A DNA stretch of 64,000 nucleotides, taken from contig NZ_NCVK01000059.1 in the NCBI RefSeq assembly GCF_002096845.1, forward strand, positions 106,827 through 170,826. The letters are read 5' to 3'. Positions within the stretch are counted from its first letter, which is position 1. Every line of letters starts with the position of its first letter. Positions 11,965 through 23,105 of the stretch are shown here, in pieces. Origin of the DNA: Streptococcus mitis. GTDB lineage: Bacteria > Bacillota > Bacilli > Lactobacillales > Streptococcaceae. The position numbers and the translations under genes are program-made. The notes beneath the pieces are model-generated. The model made no database searches. It was not told the DNA's origin and saw only the letters and a program-made list of their open reading frames with translations.

Positions 11965-12304
11965 AAAGTATAGGATTTTGTATTCTCCTAGAGTGATTGA
12001 TAGTTTGGATAAAATATATCAGTATATAGCAGAGGAAATCGGTTCTGTAGAGGCTGCGAGACGAAAAGTGGCGAGTATCAGAAAAGATATTAATCGTCTA
12101 GAAATTTTCCCCCAAGCTGGATTTGATGCCGATGAAAAATTTGGTAAGAAATTAGACCCTCGCTACCAAACGCGAGGATTGACCTTGAGTAAGGATTACA
12201 TCGTATTGTATACAATTGTTGAGGATACCGTCAGACTTGCTTATTTACTCCCTTCAAAAAGTGATTACATGAAATTATTCAAGACTAAGTCAAGATATGA
12301 CTAA
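11954..12304 (+). CDS. RelE/ParE-type toxin
   Basis: 116 residues with the RelE/ParE fold pattern: YRILYSPRVIDSLDKIYQYIAEE, helix pair, then RGLTLSKDYIVLYTI and a final VRLAYLLPSKSDY. Likely an mRNA-cleaving or gyrase-targeting toxin; the sequence alone does not decide. Start overlaps the antitoxin end. Unlike the surrounding nan genes this pair is accessory; in pneumococcal genomes I recall, the kinase and regulator are direct neighbours. Confidence 0.83.
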   Translation: MDYKKYRILYSPRVIDSLDKIYQYIAEEIGSVEAARRKVASIRKDINRLEIFPQAGFDADEKFGKKLDPRYQTRGLTLSKDYIVLYTIVEDTVRLAYLLPSKSDYMKLFKTKSRYD

Positions 12305-12342
12305 TTCATAATCTAGAAGAGGTATGTTTGGTGATGAATAAA

Positions 12343-12377
12343 AATCCTAGTTTGGCTCAGCCAAACTAGGATTTTCT
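12343..12377. terminator. Terminator copy 2, at the 3' end of the RpiR regulator
   Basis: Same stem as at 11573-11608 (AATCCTAGTTTGG and complement). Here it overlaps the last codons and TAG stop of the minus-strand regulator. Its symmetry makes it bidirectional, serving the toxin gene on the plus strand and the regulator on the minus strand. Confidence 0.88.
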
Positions 12378-13217
12378 GACACGTTTTTGTCTACGATAGC
12401 CGTTGAGTTTTTTATTTTCCCAGTAGCTATTAAAGATTTTTTCCTTGCTTTCGCGATTGATTTCCAAAAAGTAGGCATAAATCAAATCAATAAAGAAGAG
12501 CATAGGAAGTTGAGCGGATATTCGTTGGATGTAGGAAGGTTGGCTGTGGCTAGCAACGAGAACGGTCTCTGTATAGGCCTGGCTATCTTTATTGGGAACA
12601 CTTGAAAAGAGTACAGTCTTCGCCCCCATCTCCTTGGCATCTAATAGACTATCTAAAATAGAAGGTGTTGTGCCAGAAAGTGAGAAACCAAGTACGAGAC
12701 AATTTTCGTCCATAATACTGGTTGTCCAGGCAAAGCCGTCTTGATCGGTCAAGGCCTCGCAGACCACACCCAGACGCATGAAGCGCAATTTCATTTCACG
12801 AGCGACAAGGCCAGAACTCCCTGTTCCGAAGAAGTAGACACGCTCAGCATCTTCGATTAATTGGGCAATTCGCTCTAGTTGGACTTCGTCAATCAAGTCT
12901 TGTGTTTGTTCCCTCATATTGCTATAACTTCTGAGGACTCGTTTGGTCAGTGGACTGTGCTTGGAGACTTGGTTGGCTTGATTTTCTGCCTGATGTTGGT
13001 ATTGGAAAATAAATTCTCGGTAGCCAGTAAAGCCACACTTTTTAGCAAAGCGGGTCAGAGCAGCTTGAGAAATATGTAATTTTTGGGTGACTTGTTGAGA
13101 AGATAAATCATCTGTAATCGTTTCAGCTTGCAAAAAATAGCGAGCGATTTCTTGCTCTAGGTCTGTCATTTCTTCAAAATGTGAATCAATGATAGTTGCG
13201 ATATCTGGTTTGTCCAT
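12366..13217 (-). CDS. nanR: RpiR-family transcriptional regulator of sialic acid genes
   Basis: 283 residues: N-terminal RpiR helix-turn-helix (about 1-75, with SQQVTQKLHISQAALTRFAKK) and a C-terminal SIS sugar-phosphate-binding domain (about 120-255, starting YFFGTGSSG). It is convergent with the nan operons. SIS ligands in such loci are usually pathway intermediates such as ManNAc-6-P. The pneumococcal orthologue NanR has been described as an activator, in keeping with dyads upstream of the -35 at 3984 and 9602. The link to those sites is inference. Confidence 0.85.
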   Translation of the reverse strand: MDKPDIATIIDSHFEEMTDLEQEIARYFLQAETITDDLSSQQVTQKLHISQAALTRFAKKCGFTGYREFIFQYQHQAENQANQVSKHSPLTKRVLRSYSNMREQTQDLIDEVQLERIAQLIEDAERVYFFGTGSSGLVAREMKLRFMRLGVVCEALTDQDGFAWTTSIMDENCLVLGFSLSGTTPSILDSLLDAKEMGAKTVLFSSVPNKDSQAYTETVLVASHSQPSYIQRISAQLPMLFFIDLIYAYFLEINRESKEKIFNSYWENKKLNGYRRQKRVRKS

Positions 13218-13377
13218 AGGGAAGGCTCCTTTAAATGAGTCGTGTTGGAAAAAGACTAGATTATTGAACTTTTACATTCATTATAACATATAATATAGGG
13301 ATGGATAAATAAAAACGTATCTTACTGTAAAAACGAAAAAAAGCTTCTTTCTTTTCCATAATTTTCTGCTCAAATTG

Positions 13378-13386
13378 TGGTACAAT
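13378..13386 (+). promoter_or_regulatory. Extended -10 promoter of pbp2b
   Basis: TGG followed by TACAAT at about 13381-13386, with no good -35, ~25 bp before the first ATG. Extended -10 promoters are common in pneumococcus. Confidence 0.55.
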
Positions 13387-13410
13387 TAAGAGTAAGATTT
13401 TAAGTTAGAA

Positions 13411-15468
13411 ATGAGACTGATTTGTATGAGAAAATTTAACAGCCATTCGATTCCGATTCGGCTTAATTTATTGTTTTCAATCGTCATTTTACTCTTTATG
13501 ACCATTATTGGTCGTTTGTTGTATATGCAGGTTTTGAACAAGGATTTTTACGAAAAAAAGCTAGCCTCAGCTAGTCAGACCAAGGTCACAACCAGTTCTG
13601 CTCGTGGGGAAATCTATGATGCTAGTGGAAAACCTTTGGTAGAAAATACGTTAAAGCAGGTTGTTTCCTTTACGCGTAGCAATAAAATGACGGCTACAGA
13701 CTTAAAAGAAATAGCTAAAAAGTTACTGACTTATGTGAGTATTAGCTCGCCAAATTTGACAGAACGCCAGCTGGCTGATTACTATTTGGCTGATCCTGAA
13801 ATCTATAAAAAAACAGTGGAAGCTCTCCCGAGTGAGAAACGATTGGATTCAGATGGCAATCGCCTATCCGAATCAGAACTGTATAACAATGCGGTCGATA
13901 GTGTCCCAACAAGTCAACTAAACTATACAGAGGATGAAAAGAAAGAAATCTATCTTTTTAGTCAGTTAAATGCTGTTGGAAACTTTGCGACAGGAACCAT
14001 TGCGACAGATCCTCTAAATGATTCTCAGGTGGCTGTTATTGCCTCTATTTCAAAGGAGATGCCTGGCATTAGTATTTCTACTTCTTGGGATCGAAAGATT
14101 TTGGAAACTTCCCTTTCTTCTATAGTAGGGAGTGTATCCAGTGAAAAAGCTGGTCTCCCAGCGGAAGAAGCAGAATCCTATCTTAAAAAAGGCTATTCTC
14201 TAAATGACCGTGTTGGAACCTCCTATTTGGAAAAGCAATATGAAGAGACCTTACAAGGAAAACGCTCGGTAAAAGAAATCCATCTGGATAAATATGGCAA
14301 TATGGAAAGCGTGGACACAATTGAGGAAGGTAGTAAGGGAAACAATATCAAACTGACCATTGATTTGGCCTTCCAAGATAGCGTGGATGCTTTGCTGAAA
14401 AGTTATTTCAATTCCGAGCTAGGAAATGGTGGAGCCAAGTATTCTGAGGGTGTGTATGCAGTCGCCCTTAACCCCAAAACAGGTGCTGTTTTGTCTATGT
14501 CAGGACTCAAACATGACCTGAAAACGGGAGAGTTGACGCCTGATTCCTTGGGAACGGTAACCAATGTCTTTGTCCCAGGTTCGGTTGTTAAGGCCGCTAC
14601 CATCAGCTCAGGTTGGGAAAATGGTGTTTTATCAGGAAACCAAACCTTAACAGATCAGCCTATTGTTTTCCAAGGTTCAGCTCCAATTTATTCTTGGTAT
14701 AAATTGGCATATGGATCTTTTCCTATTACAGCTGTGGAAGCCTTGGAGTATTCATCCAATGCTTACGTGGTTCAAACCGCTCTTGGAATCATGGGCCAGA
14801 CCTATCAACCCAATATGTTTGTCGGCACCAGCAATCTAGAGTCTGCTATGGGGAAATTGCGTTCAACCTTTGGTGAATATGGTTTGGGTTCTGCGACTGG
14901 GATTGACCTACCAGATGAATCTACTGGATTGGTTCCCAAAGAGTATAACTTTGCCAATTTCATTACTAATGCTTTTGGCCAGTTTGATAACTACACACCG
15001 ATGCAATTAGCCCAGTACGTTGCAACTATTGCTAACAATGGTGTTCGTCTAGCTCCACATATTGTCGAGGGAATATACGACAACAATGATAAGGGTGGCC
15101 TTGGGGAATTAATCCAAGCAATAGATACCAAGGAAATCAACAAGGTCAATATTTCTGAATCAGATATGGCAATCTTGCACCAAGGATTTTACCAAGTATC
15201 GCATGGAACTAGTCCCCTTACGACAGGACGGGCGTTTTCAGATGGCGCCACTGTTTCTATCAGTGGTAAGACCGGTACAGGTGAAAGCTATGTAGCTGGT
15301 GGTCAAGAAGCTAATAATACCAATGCCGTGGCCTATGCTCCAACAGAAAATCCTCAAATTGCAGTTGCAGTAGTCTTTCCTCATAATACCAATTTAACCA
15401 AAAATGTTGGGCCAGCAATTGCTCGCGACATTATCAATTTATATAACCAACACCATCCAATGAATTAG
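13411..15468 (+). CDS. pbp2b: Penicillin-binding protein 2b, mosaic resistance-type allele
   Basis: Class B transpeptidase needed for peripheral (elongation) peptidoglycan synthesis. 685 residues from 13411, or 680 from the ATG at 13426, which gives the literature numbering (offset 5). One membrane segment (~17-40), dimerization region, then transpeptidase domain with SVVK (Ser391, literature 386), SSN (448-450) and KTG (620-622). In literature numbering it carries changes I recall from beta-lactam-resistant mosaics: S412P, N422Y, T426K, Q427L, Q438E, T446A right after SSN, E476G, T489S, A619G after KTG, D625G, Q628E and T630N. The first ~370 residues look like the usual pneumococcal sequence. 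recR starts 10 bp after the stop. Confidence 0.96.
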   Translation: MRLICMRKFNSHSIPIRLNLLFSIVILLFMTIIGRLLYMQVLNKDFYEKKLASASQTKVTTSSARGEIYDASGKPLVENTLKQVVSFTRSNKMTATDLKEIAKKLLTYVSISSPNLTERQLADYYLADPEIYKKTVEALPSEKRLDSDGNRLSESELYNNAVDSVPTSQLNYTEDEKKEIYLFSQLNAVGNFATGTIATDPLNDSQVAVIASISKEMPGISISTSWDRKILETSLSSIVGSVSSEKAGLPAEEAESYLKKGYSLNDRVGTSYLEKQYEETLQGKRSVKEIHLDKYGNMESVDTIEEGSKGNNIKLTIDLAFQDSVDALLKSYFNSELGNGGAKYSEGVYAVALNPKTGAVLSMSGLKHDLKTGELTPDSLGTVTNVFVPGSVVKAATISSGWENGVLSGNQTLTDQPIVFQGSAPIYSWYKLAYGSFPITAVEALEYSSNAYVVQTALGIMGQTYQPNMFVGTSNLESAMGKLRSTFGEYGLGSATGIDLPDESTGLVPKEYNFANFITNAFGQFDNYTPMQLAQYVATIANNGVRLAPHIVEGIYDNNDKGGLGELIQAIDTKEINKVNISESDMAILHQGFYQVSHGTSPLTTGRAFSDGATVSISGKTGTGESYVAGGQEANNTNAVAYAPTENPQIAVAVVFPHNTNLTKNVGPAIARDIINLYNQHHPMN

Positions 15469-15478
15469 AAAGGAAGCC

Positions 15479-16075
15479 ATGCTTTATCCAACACCTATTG
15501 CTAAGTTGATTGACAGTTATTCCAAACTTCCTGGTATTGGGATTAAGACAGCAACTCGACTGGCCTTTTATACTATTGGAATGCCGGATGACGACGTCAA
15601 TGAATTTGCAAAAAATCTTCTTGCAGCCAAGCGAGAATTGACCTATTGCTCTATTTGTGGACGATTAACAGATGAAGACCCGTGCTCTATCTGTACCGAT
15701 CCTAGCCGTGATCAGTCTACGATTCTGGTCCTGGAGGATAGCCGCGATGTCGCTGCCATGGAAAATATTCAGGAATACCACGGACTTTACCATGTCCTGC
15801 ATGGTCTCATTTCTCCCATGAATGGCATTAGTCCAGATGATATCAATCTCAAGAGCCTCATGACTCGTCTGATGGATAGTGAGGTTTCAGAAGTAATCGT
15901 AGCAACTAATGCCACAGCAGATGGGGAAGCGACTTCCATGTATCTTTCACGTTTGCTCAAGCCAGCTGGGATCAAGGTTACGCGCCTGGCACGAGGCCTC
16001 GCTGTGGGAGCAGATATCGAGTATGCGGATGAAGTTACACTCTTACGAGCCATTGAAAATCGAACAGAGTTGTAA
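15479..16075 (+). CDS. recR: Recombination mediator protein RecR
   Basis: 198 residues: N-terminal helix-hairpin-helix ([15 protein letters not shown]), Cys4 zinc finger ([17 protein letters not shown], about 57-72), Toprim domain ([14 protein letters not shown]) and C-terminal [11 protein letters not shown]. With RecO it loads RecA in gap repair. Full family length. Co-transcribed with pbp2b. Confidence 0.96.
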   Translation: MLYPTPIAKLIDSYSKLPGIGIKTATRLAFYTIGMPDDDVNEFAKNLLAAKRELTYCSICGRLTDEDPCSICTDPSRDQSTILVLEDSRDVAAMENIQEYHGLYHVLHGLISPMNGISPDDINLKSLMTRLMDSEVSEVIVATNATADGEATSMYLSRLLKPAGIKVTRLARGLAVGADIEYADEVTLLRAIENRTEL

Positions 16076-16116
16076 GTGTAGACAAATTTACGAACTCCAT
16101 TCATTTATAAAAAAAT

Positions 16117-16156
16117 CAAGGAGGCTGAAAATCGTTCATATCGGCCTCTTTTTGTA
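16117..16156 (+). terminator. Terminator after recR
   Basis: GAGGCTGA near 16121 pairs with TCGGCCTC near 16141, followed by TTTTTGT. One G-T mismatch in the stem. Confidence 0.6.
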
Positions 16157-16207
16157 TAGTGTGATGAGTAGGAGCAGGTTCAAGTTTCAAAAAAGAAGCA
16201 AATATGA

Positions 16208-16213
16208 TATACT
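16208..16213 (+). promoter_or_regulatory. Probable -10 of ddl
   Basis: TATACT about 38 bp before the ddl ATG, with only a weak TTTCAA 17 bp upstream. Confidence 0.4.
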
Positions 16214-16250
16214 AAAGAGCGAGTATTCTAGTAGAATTAGGACAAGTAAT

Positions 16251-17294
16251 ATGAAACAAACGATTATTCTTTTATATGGTGGACGGAGTGCGGAACGCGA
16301 AGTCTCTGTCCTTTCAGCGGAAAGTATCATGCGTGCGGTTAACTACGATCGTTTCACAGTCAAGACTTTCTTCATCAGCCAGTCAGGTGACTTTATCAAA
16401 ACGCAGGAATTTAGCCAGATTCCGGGGCAAGAAGACCGTCTCATGACTAATGCGACCATTGATTGGGATAAGCAAGTTGCACCAAGTGCCATCTACGAAG
16501 AAGGGGCAGTTGTCTTTCCAGTCCTTCACGGTCCGATGGGAGAAGATGGCTCTGTTCAAGGATTCTTAGAAGTTTTGAAAATGCCCTACGTTGGTTGCAA
16601 CATCTTGTCATCAAGCCTTGCCATGGATAAAATCACTACTAAGCGTGTGTTGGAATCTGCTGGCATTGCCCAAGTTCCTTATGTGGCCATCGTTGAAGGC
16701 GATGATGTGACTGCTAAAATCGCTGAAGTGGAAGAAAAATTGACTTATCCAGTCTTCACTAAGCCGTCAAACATGGGTTCTAGTGTCGGTATTTCTAAAT
16801 CTGAAAATCAAGAAGAACTCCGCCAAGCTTTGGAACTTGCCTTCCAATATGACAGCCGTGTCTTGGTTGAGCAAGGAGTGAATGCTCGTGAAATCGAGGT
16901 TGGTCTACTGGGCAACTACGATGTCAAAAGCACCCTACCAGGAGAAGTAGTCAAGGATGTTGCCTTCTACGACTACGATGCCAAGTATATTGACAACAAG
17001 ATTACCATGGATATCCCAGCTAAAATCAGTGATGATGTGGTAGCTGTCATGCGTCGAAATGCGGAAACAGCCTTCCGTGCCATTGGTGGCCTCGGTCTCT
17101 CTCGTTGCGATTTCTTCTATACAGATAAGGGAGAGATATTCCTAAACGAGCTTAATACCATGCCAGGTTTCACCCAGTGGTCTATGTACCCACTACTTTG
17201 GGACAATATGGGAATCAGCTACCCAGACCTAATCGAGCGATTGGTTGACCTTGCCAAGGAAAGTTTTGACAAGCGCGAAGCGCATTTGCTATAA
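16251..17294 (+). CDS. ddl: D-alanine--D-alanine ligase
   Basis: 347 residues, ATP-grasp enzyme making the D-Ala-D-Ala dipeptide used by MurF. Seen: [15 protein letters not shown] at the N-terminus, [12 protein letters not shown] (~86-97), [12 protein letters not shown], the omega-loop area, and [12 protein letters not shown] with metal-binding Glu/Asn near 302-305. The frame is open back to 15909, but the ATG at 16251 is the family start. Closely linked to pbp2b, so it can hitch-hike in pbp2b recombination events. Confidence 0.95.
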   Translation: MKQTIILLYGGRSAEREVSVLSAESIMRAVNYDRFTVKTFFISQSGDFIKTQEFSQIPGQEDRLMTNATIDWDKQVAPSAIYEEGAVVFPVLHGPMGEDGSVQGFLEVLKMPYVGCNILSSSLAMDKITTKRVLESAGIAQVPYVAIVEGDDVTAKIAEVEEKLTYPVFTKPSNMGSSVGISKSENQEELRQALELAFQYDSRVLVEQGVNAREIEVGLLGNYDVKSTLPGEVVKDVAFYDYDAKYIDNKITMDIPAKISDDVVAVMRRNAETAFRAIGGLGLSRCDFFYTDKGEIFLNELNTMPGFTQWSMYPLLWDNMGISYPDLIERLVDLAKESFDKREAHLL

Positions 17295-17302
17295 AAATGA
17301 AA

Positions 17303-17366
17303 GAGAGGGTAGAAGCCAGAACTATCACTGCCAGGTGATTAGAGTTCTGGGACTTCAACCCTTTTT
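17303..17366 (+). terminator. Long hairpin with T-run between ddl and murF
   Basis: Outer AGGGT (17306-17310) pairs with ACCCT (17358-17362), inner CCAGAAC pairs with GTTCTGG, followed by TTTTT and, within 15 bp, the murF start. It may act as terminator or attenuator. Confidence 0.65.
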
Positions 17367-17378
17367 AAAGGAGTAGAA

Positions 17379-18752
17379 ATGAAATTAACAATTCATGAAG
17401 TGGCCCAAGTTGTAGGAGCCAAAAATGATGTCAGCATCTTTGAGGACATCCAGTTAGAAAAGGCTGAGTTTGATAGTCGTTTGATTGGGGCAGGGGATTT
17501 ATTTGTGCCCCTCAAAGGTGCGCGTGATGGTCATGGCTTTATCGAAACAGCCTTTGAAAATGGTGCAGCAGTAACCTTGTCTGAGAAAGAGATTGCAAAT
17601 CATCCTTATATTTTAGTAGATGATGTTTTGACTGCCTTTCAATCCCTAGCTGCCTATTATCTTGAAAAAACAGCTGTTGATGTCTTTGCGGTCACAGGTT
17701 CAAATGGTAAGACAACGACCAAGGATATGTTAGCTCACTTGCTATCAACAACCTACAAAGCCTACAAAACACAAGGCAACTATAATAACGAGATTGGCCT
17801 TCCCTACACAGTTCTCCATATGCCTGAAGGGACAGAAAAGTTGGTTTTGGAGATGGGACAGGATCACTTGGGAGATATTCATCTCTTGTCTGAATTGGCT
17901 CATCCAAAAACAGCCATCGTGACCTTGGTTGGAGAGGCTCATTTGGCCTTTTTCAAAGATCGTTCTGAAATTGCTAAAGGAAAAATGCAAATTGCAGATG
18001 GTATGGCATCAGGTTCTTTGCTTTTGGCACCGGCTGACTCTATTGTAGAGGACTACTTGCCAGCTGATAAAAAGATGGTTCGTTTTGGGCAAGGAGCAGA
18101 GCTGGAAATCACAGACTTGATTGAGCGCAAGGACAGTCTGACCTTTAAGGCTAATTTCTTGGAACAAGCCCTCGATTTGCCAGTGACTGGTAAGTACAAT
18201 GCCACTAATGCCATGATTGCGTCTTATGTTGCCCTACAAGAAGGGGTTTCAGAGGAGCAAATTCATAAGGCTTTCCAAAACCTTGAATTGACGCGTAACC
18301 GTACCGAATGGAAGAAAGCAGCCAATGGAGCAGATATCTTATCAGATGTTTACAATGCCAATCCAACTGCTATGAAGCTGATTTTAGAGACTTTCTCTGC
18401 CATTCCAGCCAACGAAGGTGGCAAGAAAATCGCTGTCTTGGCGGACATGAAGGAACTTGGTGACCAGTCTATTCAACTCCATAACCAGATGATTTTGAGC
18501 CTCTCGCCAGATGTGCTTGATACCGTGATTTTCTATGGAGAAGATATTGCTGAATTAGCCCAATTGGCTAGTCAAATGTTCCCAATTGGCCACGTTTACT
18601 ACTTCAAGAAAACAGAAGACCAAGACCAATTTGAAGACCTAGTCAAGCAGGTTAAGGAAAGCCTCAGTGCCAATGATCAAATCTTGCTAAAAGGCTCTAA
18701 CTCTATGAATCTAGCCAAGTTGGTAGAAAGTTTAGAAACTGAAGGCAAGTAA
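17379..18752 (+). CDS. murF: UDP-MurNAc-tripeptide--D-alanyl-D-alanine ligase
   Basis: 457 residues, Mur ligase that adds D-Ala-D-Ala to finish the cytoplasmic muropeptide. ATP-binding GSNGKTTTKD near residue 107, central NYNNEIGLP, GKYNATNAM, ligase C-domain beginning around 310 with LSDVYNANPTAMK. RBS AAAGGAG. Acts directly after Ddl, its neighbour. Confidence 0.95.
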   Translation: MKLTIHEVAQVVGAKNDVSIFEDIQLEKAEFDSRLIGAGDLFVPLKGARDGHGFIETAFENGAAVTLSEKEIANHPYILVDDVLTAFQSLAAYYLEKTAVDVFAVTGSNGKTTTKDMLAHLLSTTYKAYKTQGNYNNEIGLPYTVLHMPEGTEKLVLEMGQDHLGDIHLLSELAHPKTAIVTLVGEAHLAFFKDRSEIAKGKMQIADGMASGSLLLAPADSIVEDYLPADKKMVRFGQGAELEITDLIERKDSLTFKANFLEQALDLPVTGKYNATNAMIASYVALQEGVSEEQIHKAFQNLELTRNRTEWKKAANGADILSDVYNANPTAMKLILETFSAIPANEGGKKIAVLADMKELGDQSIQLHNQMILSLSPDVLDTVIFYGEDIAELAQLASQMFPIGHVYYFKKTEDQDQFEDLVKQVKESLSANDQILLKGSNSMNLAKLVESLETEGK

Positions 18753-18800
18753 TTTTGTCAAACATTTACGTATTTTTAAATCCATTTTTGACAAATAGCA

Positions 18801-18809
18801 TGGTATAAT
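18801..18809 (+). promoter_or_regulatory. Extended -10 promoter of the TIGR02206-type gene
   Basis: TGG followed by TATAAT (18804-18809), ~38 bp before the ATG. Confidence 0.55.
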
Positions 18810-18846
18810 AATATGCAGGAAAATTTTGAATCATGAGGAAGACTAG

Positions 18847-19551
18847 ATGAATTTATGGGATATTTTCTTTACGACCCAAGCAACAGAACCACCCAAATTT
18901 GACCTTTTTTGGTACGTGAGTATATTTACACTATTAGCCTTGACCTTTTATACAGCCTATCGTTATCGTGAAAAGAAGGTTTACCAACGATTTTTCCAAA
19001 TCTTGCAGGCCGTTCAGTTAATCCTTCTTTATGGTTGGTATGGGGTCAATCATATGCCACTGTCAGAAAGTTTACCCTTTTATCATTGCCGTATGGCTAT
19101 GTTTGTGGTGCTCTTGCTTCCTGGTCAGTCTAAATATAGGCAGTATTTTGCATTACTAGGAACATTTGGGACATTAGCTGCCTTTGTTTATCCAGTGCCA
19201 GATCCCTATCCTTTCCCACATATTGCCATTTTGTCCTTTATCTTTGGCCACTTAGCTCTCTTGGGGAACTCACTGGTTTATCTCTTGAGACAGTACGATG
19301 CGAGAATGCTAGATGTGAAAAGAATTTTTCTCATGACCTTTGCATTAAATGCCTTAATTTTTGTGGTCAATTTGGTAACAGGTGGAGATTACGGATTCTT
19401 GACCAAACCGCCATTGGTTGGAGACCACGGCTTAGTAGCTAATTATTTAATCGTTTCTCTGGCCTTGTCAGCGGCGATTACGTTGACAAAGAAAATTTTG
19501 GAACTATTTTTAGAACAAGAAGCAGAAAAAATGATTGCAAAGAAAGCTTAG
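18847..19551 (+). CDS. TIGR02206/YwaF-type integral membrane protein
   Basis: 234 residues with about seven hydrophobic segments and few charges; conserved YGWYGVNHMPLSESLPFYHCR segment (around 60-78) typical of the TIGR02206 (YwaF) family. Function unknown. It sits alone between murF and ftsA with its own promoter, about 220 bp before ftsA. Confidence 0.75.
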   Translation: MNLWDIFFTTQATEPPKFDLFWYVSIFTLLALTFYTAYRYREKKVYQRFFQILQAVQLILLYGWYGVNHMPLSESLPFYHCRMAMFVVLLLPGQSKYRQYFALLGTFGTLAAFVYPVPDPYPFPHIAILSFIFGHLALLGNSLVYLLRQYDARMLDVKRIFLMTFALNALIFVVNLVTGGDYGFLTKPPLVGDHGLVANYLIVSLALSAAITLTKKILELFLEQEAEKMIAKKA

Positions 19552-19680
19552 AAATGAGCTTTCTTTTTTGTACAATAGACAGATTGTTGACAAAGTTTAC
19601 AGTGAATGAATTTCTGAACAGAAAAACTAAAAAATTGGCTGGTAAATTTAGGAAAAAACTGAGCACGATGAGATTTTTTG

Positions 19681-19689
19681 TGTTATAAT
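19681..19689 (+). promoter_or_regulatory. Extended -10 promoter of ftsA
   Basis: TGT followed by TATAAT (19684-19689), ~82 bp before the ftsA ATG, leaving a short leader. Confidence 0.55.
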
Positions 19690-19770
19690 ATTCTGTGAAT
19701 AGCTATGCCTACGTTTAGCTATTGAATATTACGAAGTTAGAAACTTGGAAGATAGAGAGGATGCGATGTA

Positions 19771-21144
19771 ATGGCTAGAGAAGGCTTTTTTACAGGTCTA
19801 GATATTGGAACAAGCTCTGTCAAGGTGCTTGTAGCTGAGCAGAGAAATGGTGAATTAAATGTAATTGGCGTGAGTAATGCCAAAAGTAAAGGTGTAAAGG
19901 ATGGAATTATTGTTGATATTGATGCAGCAGCAACTGCTATCAAATCAGCAATTTCCCAAGCAGAAGAAAAAGCAGGCATCTCAATTAAATCAGTGAATGT
20001 TGGTTTACCAGCTAATCTCTTACAGGTAGAACCAACTCAAGGAATGATTCCAGTAACATCTGATACCAAGGAAATTATGGATCAAGATGTCGAAAATGTT
20101 GTAAAATCAGCTTTGACAAAGAGTATGACACCTGATCGTGAAGTCATTACCTTTATTCCTGAAGAATTTATTGTGGATGGTTTTCAAGGGATTCGTGATC
20201 CACGTGGTATGATGGGGGTTCGCCTTGAAATGCGTGGCTTACTTTATACAGGTCCTCGCACTATTTTACATAACCTACGTAAGACAGTTGAACGTGCAGG
20301 TGTTCAGGTCGAAAATATTATTATTTCACCACTAGCAATGGTTCAATCAGTTTTGAACGAAGGTGAACGTGAATTTGGTGCTACAGTGATTGATATGGGG
20401 GCAGGCCAGACGACTGTTGCTACAATCCGTAACCAAGAACTCCAGTTTACCAATATTCTCCAAGAAGGCGGAGATTATGTAACTAAGGATATCTCTAAAG
20501 TCTTGAAGACATCACAGAAACTAGCCGAAGGTTTGAAATTAAACTATGGAGAGGCTTATCCTCCTCTCGCAAGTAAAGAAACATTCCAAGTCGAAGTGAT
20601 CGGGGAAGTAGAACCTGTTGAAGTAACAGAAAATTACTTGTCAGAGATTATTTCTGCACGAATTAAGCATATTTTTGAACAAATCAAACAAGACTTAGAC
20701 AGAAGACATTTATTGGATCTTCCTGGTGGCATTGTTTTGATTGGTGGAACGGCTATTTTACCGGGTATTGTGGAGCTTGCTCAAGAAGTTTTTGGTGTTC
20801 GTGTGAAACTCTATGTTCCAAACCAAGTTGGAATTCGTAATCCAGCCTTTGCGCATGTGATTAGTCTATCAGAATTCGCGGGACAATTGACAGAAGTGCA
20901 TCTCTTGGCTCAACGAGCAGTCAAGGGTGATGAAGGATTATTCCAACAACCGCTTAGTTTTGGGGGAATGATTCAGAAAACAGCTCAGTTTGTACAATCA
21001 ACGCCTGTTCAACCAGCCCCTACCCCAGAAGTAGAGCCGGTGGCGCCTACAGAACCAATGGCGGATTTCCAACAAGCTTCACAAAATAAACCGAAATTAG
21101 CAGATCGTTTCCGTGGCTTGATCGGAAGCATGTTTGACGAATAA
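19771..21144 (+). CDS. ftsA: Cell division protein FtsA
   Basis: 457 residues, actin-fold protein that tethers FtsZ to the membrane. Seen: FTGLDIGTSSVKVLVAE at the N-terminus (phosphate 1), SHS2-type 1C domain, VIDMGAGQTTVA (phosphate 2, ~205), GGIVLIGGTAILPGI (adenosine loop, ~320), a Pro-rich linker, and a C-terminal amphipathic membrane-targeting helix (DRFRGLIGSMF). Stop is 16 bp before ftsZ. Confidence 0.96.
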   Translation: MAREGFFTGLDIGTSSVKVLVAEQRNGELNVIGVSNAKSKGVKDGIIVDIDAAATAIKSAISQAEEKAGISIKSVNVGLPANLLQVEPTQGMIPVTSDTKEIMDQDVENVVKSALTKSMTPDREVITFIPEEFIVDGFQGIRDPRGMMGVRLEMRGLLYTGPRTILHNLRKTVERAGVQVENIIISPLAMVQSVLNEGEREFGATVIDMGAGQTTVATIRNQELQFTNILQEGGDYVTKDISKVLKTSQKLAEGLKLNYGEAYPPLASKETFQVEVIGEVEPVEVTENYLSEIISARIKHIFEQIKQDLDRRHLLDLPGGIVLIGGTAILPGIVELAQEVFGVRVKLYVPNQVGIRNPAFAHVISLSEFAGQLTEVHLLAQRAVKGDEGLFQQPLSFGGMIQKTAQFVQSTPVQPAPTPEVEPVAPTEPMADFQQASQNKPKLADRFRGLIGSMFDE

Positions 21145-21157
21145 AGAGGAAAAATAA

Positions 21158-22420
<1,263 letters not shown>

Positions 22421-22424
22421 GTAA

Positions 22425-23096
22425 ATGAATGTAAAAGAAAATACAGAACGTGTTTTTCGGGAAGTCGCAGAAGCAAGTCTGAGTGCTCATCGCGAGAGTG
22501 GCTCAGTCTCTGTCATTGCAGTTACCAAGTATGTAGATGTACCGACAGCGGAAGCCTTGCTTCCACTAGGGGTTCATCATATCGGTGAAAATCGTGTAGA
22601 TAAGTTTCTAGAGAAATATAAAGCTTTAAAAGATCGAGATGTGACCTGGCATTTGATTGGTACCTTGCAAAGACGTAAGGTGAAAGATGTCATTCAATAC
22701 GTTGATTATTTTCATGCCTTGGATTCAGTAAAGCTAGCAGAGGAAATTCAAAAAAGAAGTGACCGAGTCATCAAGTGTTTCATTCAGGTGAATATTTCTA
22801 AAGAAGAAAGTAAACACGGTTTTTCGAGAGAAGAATTATTGGAAGTCTTGCCAGAGTTAGCCAAACTAGATAAGATTGAATATGTTGGTTTAATGACGAT
22901 GGCACCTTTTGAGGCTAGCAGTGAGCAGTTGAAAGAAATTTTCAAGGCGACCCAAGATTTGCAAAGAGAAATCCAAGAAAAACAAATTCCAAGTATGCCT
23001 ATGACCGACTTAAGCATGGGAATGAGTCGTGATTATAAAGAAGCGATTCAATTCGGTTCCACCTTTGTTCGTATAGGTACAGCATTTTTTAAGTAG
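22425..23096 (+). CDS. ylmE: YggS/YlmE family pyridoxal-phosphate homeostasis protein
   Basis: 223 residues, TIM-barrel PLP-binding protein. PLP lysine in AVTKYVD (~Lys36), IGENRVDKF, WHLIGTLQRRK, LMTMAPF, and LSMGMSRDYKEAIQFGSTFVRIG with phosphate-binding residues. Regulates free PLP rather than catalysing a reaction. Starts 5 bp after ftsZ, inside the division operon. Confidence 0.93.
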   Translation: MNVKENTERVFREVAEASLSAHRESGSVSVIAVTKYVDVPTAEALLPLGVHHIGENRVDKFLEKYKALKDRDVTWHLIGTLQRRKVKDVIQYVDYFHALDSVKLAEEIQKRSDRVIKCFIQVNISKEESKHGFSREELLEVLPELAKLDKIEYVGLMTMAPFEASSEQLKEIFKATQDLQREIQEKQIPSMPMTDLSMGMSRDYKEAIQFGSTFVRIGTAFFK

Positions 23097-23105
23097 GAGA
23101 GAACC

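Noticed and set aside
15909..16250. N-terminal extension of ddl
   Set aside because: It overlaps recR and its terminator; the family start and size fit the ATG at 16251.
18788..18793. TTGACA before the membrane protein gene at 18847
   Set aside because: It is only 10 bases from the TATAAT, too close for a -35; an extended -10 explains the promoter better.
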